From positions 1 to 8,762 of the forward strand of contig JAJFMG010000107.1 of the NCBI GenBank assembly GCA_021772295.1: 8,762 nucleotides of DNA. The letters run 5' to 3'. Positions 5,837-8,762 of this stretch are shown piece by piece. Both the position numbers and the translations under genes were made by a program. The stretch is from Chlamydiota bacterium. GTDB lineage: Bacteria > Chlamydiota > Chlamydiia > Chlamydiales > Simkaniaceae. The notes beneath the pieces were generated by a model. The model did no database searches, had not been told where the DNA came from, and saw only the letters and a list, made by a program, of their open reading frames with translations. How positions within the stretch are numbered: position 1 is the stretch's first letter; every line of letters begins with the position of its first letter.

Positions 5837-6936
5837 GTAGAAACAAGCTCTTTAGTTAACATTTTGTTTGCTTTTTCTAATACCTCATGCGGCGTAATTT
5901 GTCTCATGCAAAAAGGCTCATTGCATTTTTTACGAGTGCAATAATAGCAGGTTTTTTTCTTTGCAATAATCTGTGCATCTGCACCGTTCCATGGGCCACA
6001 AAGATTTGGGTCAGTTGGTGAAAATAGGCATATTGTTTTTGCTTTACTTGCAAGGGCAAGATGCATGGGGCCTGTATCATTTGAAATTACAAGATCTATT
6101 TTTTCAAAAAAGGCAGCAAGTTCTGGTATAGAAAATGTATCGATAAGGGATATTGCAGAGGGAATTTGATCCATAAGTGAATCGATTAAGTTTTTTTCAA
6201 GAGAGCTACCCGAAATAAAAATCTGCGCATTATAAATTGAAATAAGTTCTTTTCCAATTTTTGCAAAATTCTCAATGGGCCACATTTTGAAACCATCCTT
6301 TGCGCCGGGGTGTAATGCAATACAGGGCCTAGTTTGGTCAATATTATTTTTGCGCAGAAATACGCAGACAGTGGCTTGATCATGATTTTTGGGGAATACT
6401 TTCATTTCGCCATGGCAATGAACGGTAAAAATTGAACGGATGAGATCCATACGCCTTTCGATCTCATGTTGATATTTACTAGGAATGGTAAACGTTAGTA
6501 GTGAATCAAGACCTTTATTCATACCGGTATTCCCGATGATATGAGATGCGCCCGTAAGATAAGCAAAGGGAAAAATGAGTCTTTGAGATGCATGAAAAAT
6601 AAAAACAGTGTCAAATCTTTTTTTTCTGATTTTGAAAAGCAGAGGAAAAAAAGAGAAAAAGGATTTGTCCTTGATAAAGAAGATTTCATCAACATGGGGA
6701 GAGTTTTTTAAAACTTGATTTCCAATGGGACTTGTTAAGACCCCTAAATAAATATTTGGATAACTTGATTTTAAAGCGGATATTGCAGGGGTCGCAAAGA
6801 GAGTATCCCCAAGACCTGTTGTGGAAATCACAAGGACTCTAGAGTGAGGCTTCTTTGAGATAGCGTTATCTTCTTTTTTGAAAAACTTTATAAGAGATAT
6901 AGAAGCGAGTATTAGAGAATTTTTCCAAGATGACAT
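5833..6936 (-). CDS. Family 9 glycosyltransferase (ADP-heptose:LPS heptosyltransferase-like)
   Basis: The 367-residue GT-B protein belongs to the RfaF/WaaF/WaaC superfamily, which adds heptose to LPS inner core. Family motifs are the N-terminal STTGLGDTLFATPA (38-51) with the expected catalytic-region Asp44, HPGAKDGFKMWPIENF (209-224) with Lys217, and DLVISNDTGPMHLALA (281-296) with Asp287 and His292 for the nucleotide-sugar site. A cysteine cluster C-x2-C-x4-C-x4-C (330, 333, 338, 343) precedes the final helix and MRQI-x2-HEVL, as in a GT9 subgroup. About 30 extra residues, including a hydrophobic LILASISLIKFF (8-19), precede the Rossmann core and may aid membrane contact. Donor specificity is not certain, as GT9 members use other sugars. 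It is first in a two-gene unit with the GT2 enzyme. Confidence 0.88.
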   Translation of the reverse strand: MSSWKNSLILASISLIKFFKKEDNAISKKPHSRVLVISTTGLGDTLFATPAISALKSSYPNIYLGVLTSPIGNQVLKNSPHVDEIFFIKDKSFFSFFPLLFKIRKKRFDTVFIFHASQRLIFPFAYLTGASHIIGNTGMNKGLDSLLTFTIPSKYQHEIERRMDLIRSIFTVHCHGEMKVFPKNHDQATVCVFLRKNNIDQTRPCIALHPGAKDGFKMWPIENFAKIGKELISIYNAQIFISGSSLEKNLIDSLMDQIPSAISLIDTFSIPELAAFFEKIDLVISNDTGPMHLALASKAKTICLFSPTDPNLCGPWNGADAQIIAKKKTCYYCTRKKCNEPFCMRQITPHEVLEKANKMLTKELVST

Positions 6937-6965
6937 ATCAACTTATAAGTAATTAATTTGCATCT

Positions 6966-6994
6966 ATCATAGCCAATAATAAGAATCTGATGAA
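6966..6994 (-). promoter_or_regulatory. Candidate promoter of the glycosyltransferase pair
   Basis: On the minus strand TTCATC (6994-6989, 3 of 6) and TATGAT (6971-6966, 5 of 6) are separated by 17 bases. The predicted start is about 20-25 bases before the GT9 ATG. The -35 is weak. An 8-base inverted repeat (AATCTGAT 6984-6991 / ATCAGATT 7044-7051) touches the -35 and could be chance. Confidence 0.35.
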
Positions 6995-7126
6995 GATGTT
7001 TTTTGAATTGTTAGTTTGATTTTGAATTATAAAAAACTCGATAATCAGATTTGAAAAAAATGCCTAGCGCTTTGCAAAGGATTATCCAATGGTTTTTTAC
7101 ATACAAAACCAACGTGAGAAGTTATC

Positions 7127-7155
7127 TTGTGAGCTTGCATCATTTTTTGTAGAAT
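7127..7155 (+). promoter_or_regulatory. Candidate sigma-70-type promoter of the solute-binding protein gene
   Basis: TTGTGA (7127-7132, 4 of 6) and TAGAAT (7150-7155, 5 of 6) are spaced by exactly 17 bases. The predicted transcript start is near 7162, leaving a leader of about 33 bases. No good Shine-Dalgarno is present before the ATG at 7195. Confidence 0.5.
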
Positions 7156-7194
7156 GTTAGTCTTCCGGTAGAAATTTATAACGGTTGTTCCCCT

Positions 7195-7953
7195 ATGCGC
7201 AAATTCATACGAAAAACTTGTCTTTTGCTACCTCTTGCATTATTGCTATTACTTTCTCTTTCTGGATGCTCCAAAGGCTCCAAAAAAACATATAGAATTG
7301 GTGTAGACCCTACTTTTTTTCCAATGGATTTTATGGGAAAGCAAGCGCAGGTTTTTGCATTTTCTAATGAGCTACTGCAAGAAATTGGCAAACTCGAGGA
7401 TGTAACTTTTGAGAGAGTGAATCGAAATTGGGATAACTTGATCGAAGGATTAACAGAAAAAGAATATGATGGGATGCTTTCATCAGTGAGGCCTTTTATC
7501 TTTAATAAGAAAAAGTATTCCTTCTCAAAGCTATATTTGCAAAATGGACCCGTTCTTGTTGTAAAAAAAGGTTCTTCGCTTCGATCTATAAAAGATATGA
7601 ATGGAAAAAGTCTTGGGGTAATACCAGGTTCTGATGCAGCTGGAATTATCGATACCCATCCTAAAATTGATCAAGTATCCTATCAGTCTGTTTCGCATAT
7701 CTTAAATGATGTACAAAATGAAAGAGTGGATGGCGCGCTTGTTAGTTACATTCCAGCGATTAGTTATGTAGAAGATATTTATTCAGATCTTATTATTAGA
7801 AAGCCGCCAATTAATGATGTTGGATTGCGTTTACTAACGCTCTATGATAATGATTCTGAGCTTCTAGAAATATTTAATCGGGGACTTAGTAAGATTATGA
7901 GTTCAAAAAAATATGATGAGCTTGCTCAAAAGTGGAGTTTAGCGCTCAATTAA
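7195..7953 (+). CDS. Family 3 solute-binding lipoprotein (ArtJ/GlnH-like), atypical ligand site
   Basis: This 252-residue protein is the extracytoplasmic binding component of a polar amino-acid-type ABC transporter, or a stand-alone relative. A basic N-terminus, a leucine-rich core (10-22) and the lipobox LSGC give a predicted lipidated Cys25. Lobe 1 begins YRIGVDPTFFPMDF (33-46). The inter-lobe region carries NGPVLVVKKG (117-126), and lobe 2 has MNGKSLGVIPGSDAAGI (135-151). FNRGLSKIMSSKKYDELAQKW (227-247) is the usual C-terminal helix. The canonical ligand residues look altered: Asn104 stands where the carboxylate-binding Arg of HisJ-type proteins is expected, and Ser184 where the amino-binding Asp lies. 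No permease or ATPase gene adjoins it, so it is an orphan here. Its 3' end overlaps glgP by eight bases, convergently. Arginine binding, as for chlamydial ArtJ, should not be assumed. Confidence 0.88.
   Translation: MRKFIRKTCLLLPLALLLLLSLSGCSKGSKKTYRIGVDPTFFPMDFMGKQAQVFAFSNELLQEIGKLEDVTFERVNRNWDNLIEGLTEKEYDGMLSSVRPFIFNKKKYSFSKLYLQNGPVLVVKKGSSLRSIKDMNGKSLGVIPGSDAAGIIDTHPKIDQVSYQSVSHILNDVQNERVDGALVSYIPAISYVEDIYSDLIIRKPPINDVGLRLLTLYDNDSELLEIFNRGLSKIMSSKKYDELAQKWSLALN
7905..7928 (-). terminator. Possible weak terminator for glgP inside the binding-protein gene
   Basis: On the minus strand, shortly after the glgP stop, TGAG-CAAG-CTCA (7928-7917) can form a short hairpin. Five bases later there is a run of seven T (7911-7905). 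The stem is only four or five pairs, so support is modest. It lies within the opposing coding region. Confidence 0.25.
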
Positions 7954-8762
7954 TTGATCTACAATGTTCTATGTAGTCTTTTTGTACTCGATCGAGCTCC
8001 GATTGGTCCAGTGGACAAGGTTTAATATTCCAGATTTTATTTGCATAATTATCAATCGAGACATCGGTTGAAAATGGTCCCATTCCAGCGATGTTTTCAA
8101 TGGCAAGTTTTGCCCAAAGATTTGGGTCTTCGAAGTGTGACTCTACTTTTTTTTGCGTGTTGTAATAATCTTGCAAGTCGTTGATTACTAAAAATGAATC
8201 AGAGGATATGAGAGCGTTGTGAATATCGGCAAGCTCTTCTGCTTCGGCTTCATTTTCAGTAAGCGTTCCATCAGTAAGAGACTGCAGGGCTTTTTCAAGA
8301 TAAGGGTTTTGAGCTATGATTTTGTTGGGGTTATAGGAGCCGCTATTTTTTAGTTGTTGGTTTTCTAAAGCGTTATTACCAAATAAAAAGGGCCAAGCCT
8401 CATCACCGATGCTTTGTCGCATTTCTACATTGGCGCCATCGTCAGTACCAATGGTGAGAGCTCCATTCATTGTAAATTTCATATTACCGGTCCCAGAGGC
8501 TTCCATGCCAGCTGTTGATATTTGCTCGGATAAATCTGCTGCTGGAACCATAATTTCAGCTTTAGATACATTATAATTTTCTATGAAGTGAATTTGGAGT
8601 TTAGACCTTATTTTTTCATCTTCTGAGATTTTTCTAGAGAGACAGTAGACAAGGCGCAAAATGCTTTTCGCTAAATAATATCCAGGTGCTGCTTTTCCAG
8701 CTATAATAGTAAGTCGTTTGATTTTTCTCGCGTTAAAGTCATCTTTCAACTCTAAATATACC
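7946..8762 (-). CDS. glgP: Glycogen phosphorylase, C-terminal third (5' end outside the window)
   Basis: GlgP releases glucose-1-phosphate from alpha-1,4-glucan using pyridoxal phosphate (PLP); Chlamydiota make and consume glycogen. About 272 residues are seen and the frame stays open to the window edge; full-length enzymes are roughly 800-850 residues. The PLP and active-site blocks are intact: GKAAPGYYLAKSI, ENYNVSKAEIMVPAADLSEQ, then STAGMEASGTGNMKFTMNGA, whose Lys in GNMKF is the PLP Schiff-base lysine of the family, and TIGTDDGANVEM. The usual C-terminal helical region ends about 120 residues after FLFGNN, with a normal terminus. An internal TTG at 8749 is a leucine codon, not a start, because the homologous reading frame continues upstream. 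The TGA overlaps the end of the convergent binding-protein gene. Confidence 0.96.
   Translation of the reverse strand, partial: VYLELKDDFNARKIKRLTIIAGKAAPGYYLAKSILRLVYCLSRKISEDEKIRSKLQIHFIENYNVSKAEIMVPAADLSEQISTAGMEASGTGNMKFTMNGALTIGTDDGANVEMRQSIGDEAWPFLFGNNALENQQLKNSGSYNPNKIIAQNPYLEKALQSLTDGTLTENEAEAEELADIHNALISSDSFLVINDLQDYYNTQKKVESHFEDPNLWAKLAIENIAGMGPFSTDVSIDNYANKIWNIKPCPLDQSELDRVQKDYIEHCRSIN
7959..7983 (+). terminator. Probable weak intrinsic terminator of the solute-binding protein gene
   Basis: CTACA (7959-7963) and TGTAG (7972-7976) form a five-base-pair stem with an eight-base loop, followed by TC and five T (7979-7983). It starts five bases after the stop codon, as expected, but lies inside the 3' coding part of glgP. 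The stem is short, so termination may be leaky. Confidence 0.4.

Noticed and set aside
7001..7028. Direct repeat TTTTGAATT (7001-7009 and 7020-7028)
   Set aside because: Nine AT-rich bases repeated twice is weak evidence and there is no third copy.
7091..7110. GGTTTT/AAAACC small inverted repeat upstream of the binding-protein promoter
   Set aside because: It is a six-base AT-rich stem with an eight-base loop, common by chance in this composition.
7060..7152. Plus-strand 30-codon ORF (MPSALQRIIQWFF...) in the divergent intergenic region
   Set aside because: No Shine-Dalgarno, it overlaps the better-supported promoter at 7127-7155, and it is no longer than expected by chance.
7946..8749. TTG at 8749 as the start of a short 267-residue protein
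   Set aside because: The frame continues to the window edge, and the phosphorylase family has conserved sequence before this point, so it is an internal codon.

Overview
The window is AT-rich and looks chromosomal, and it most likely comes from a member of the Chlamydiota outside the classical Chlamydiaceae (an 'environmental' or amoeba/arthropod-associated lineage). The main reason is the type III secretion (T3SS) block sctJ - sctK-like - sctL - sctR - sctS - sctT on the minus strand. From memory this matches the Chlamydia order CT559 (cdsJ) - CT560 - CT561 (cdsL) - CT562 (cdsR) - CT563 (cdsS) - CT564 (cdsT). A heptosyltransferase-family (GT9) gene argues against Chlamydiaceae, whose truncated LPS carries no heptose. 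The genus cannot be decided from the sequence.

Layout. (1) 1-38, minus: the first codons of a gene that leaves the window, with its own ribosome-binding site and candidate promoters in 39-176. (2) 177-4520, minus: six tightly packed T3SS genes with junctions of +5, -4, -4, +12 and 0 bases, surely one transcript, with an extended -10 promoter candidate about 40 bases upstream of sctJ. (3) 4521-4801: an intergenic region with a strong hairpin (4679-4708). (4) 4802-6936, minus: a GT9-then-GT2 glycosyltransferase pair joined by an ATGA overlap, probably making part of a surface polysaccharide or LPS core. (5) 6937-7194: a divergent promoter region. (6) 7195-7953, plus: an orphan lipoprotein solute-binding protein of the amino-acid-binding family 3. 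(7) 7946-8762, minus: the C-terminal third of glycogen phosphorylase, convergent with and overlapping the binding-protein gene by 8 bases.

How the genes work together. SctR, SctS and SctT form the export gate in the inner membrane, SctJ is the lipoprotein of the inner-membrane ring, and SctL (with the candidate SctK) belongs to the cytoplasmic sorting platform and ATPase stalk. The ATPase, SctQ, SctV, SctU, secretin, needle and effectors are not here and must be encoded elsewhere, as is usual for chlamydial T3SS. The remaining genes concern envelope glycans, solute uptake and glycogen breakdown. No RNA gene, CRISPR array, insertion sequence or phage gene was seen. I found no clearly new multi-gene system. 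The best leads are the unusual ligand-site residues of the binding protein, the poly-T promoter spacer downstream of sctT, the hairpin upstream of the T3SS operon and the poorly characterised SctK-position protein.
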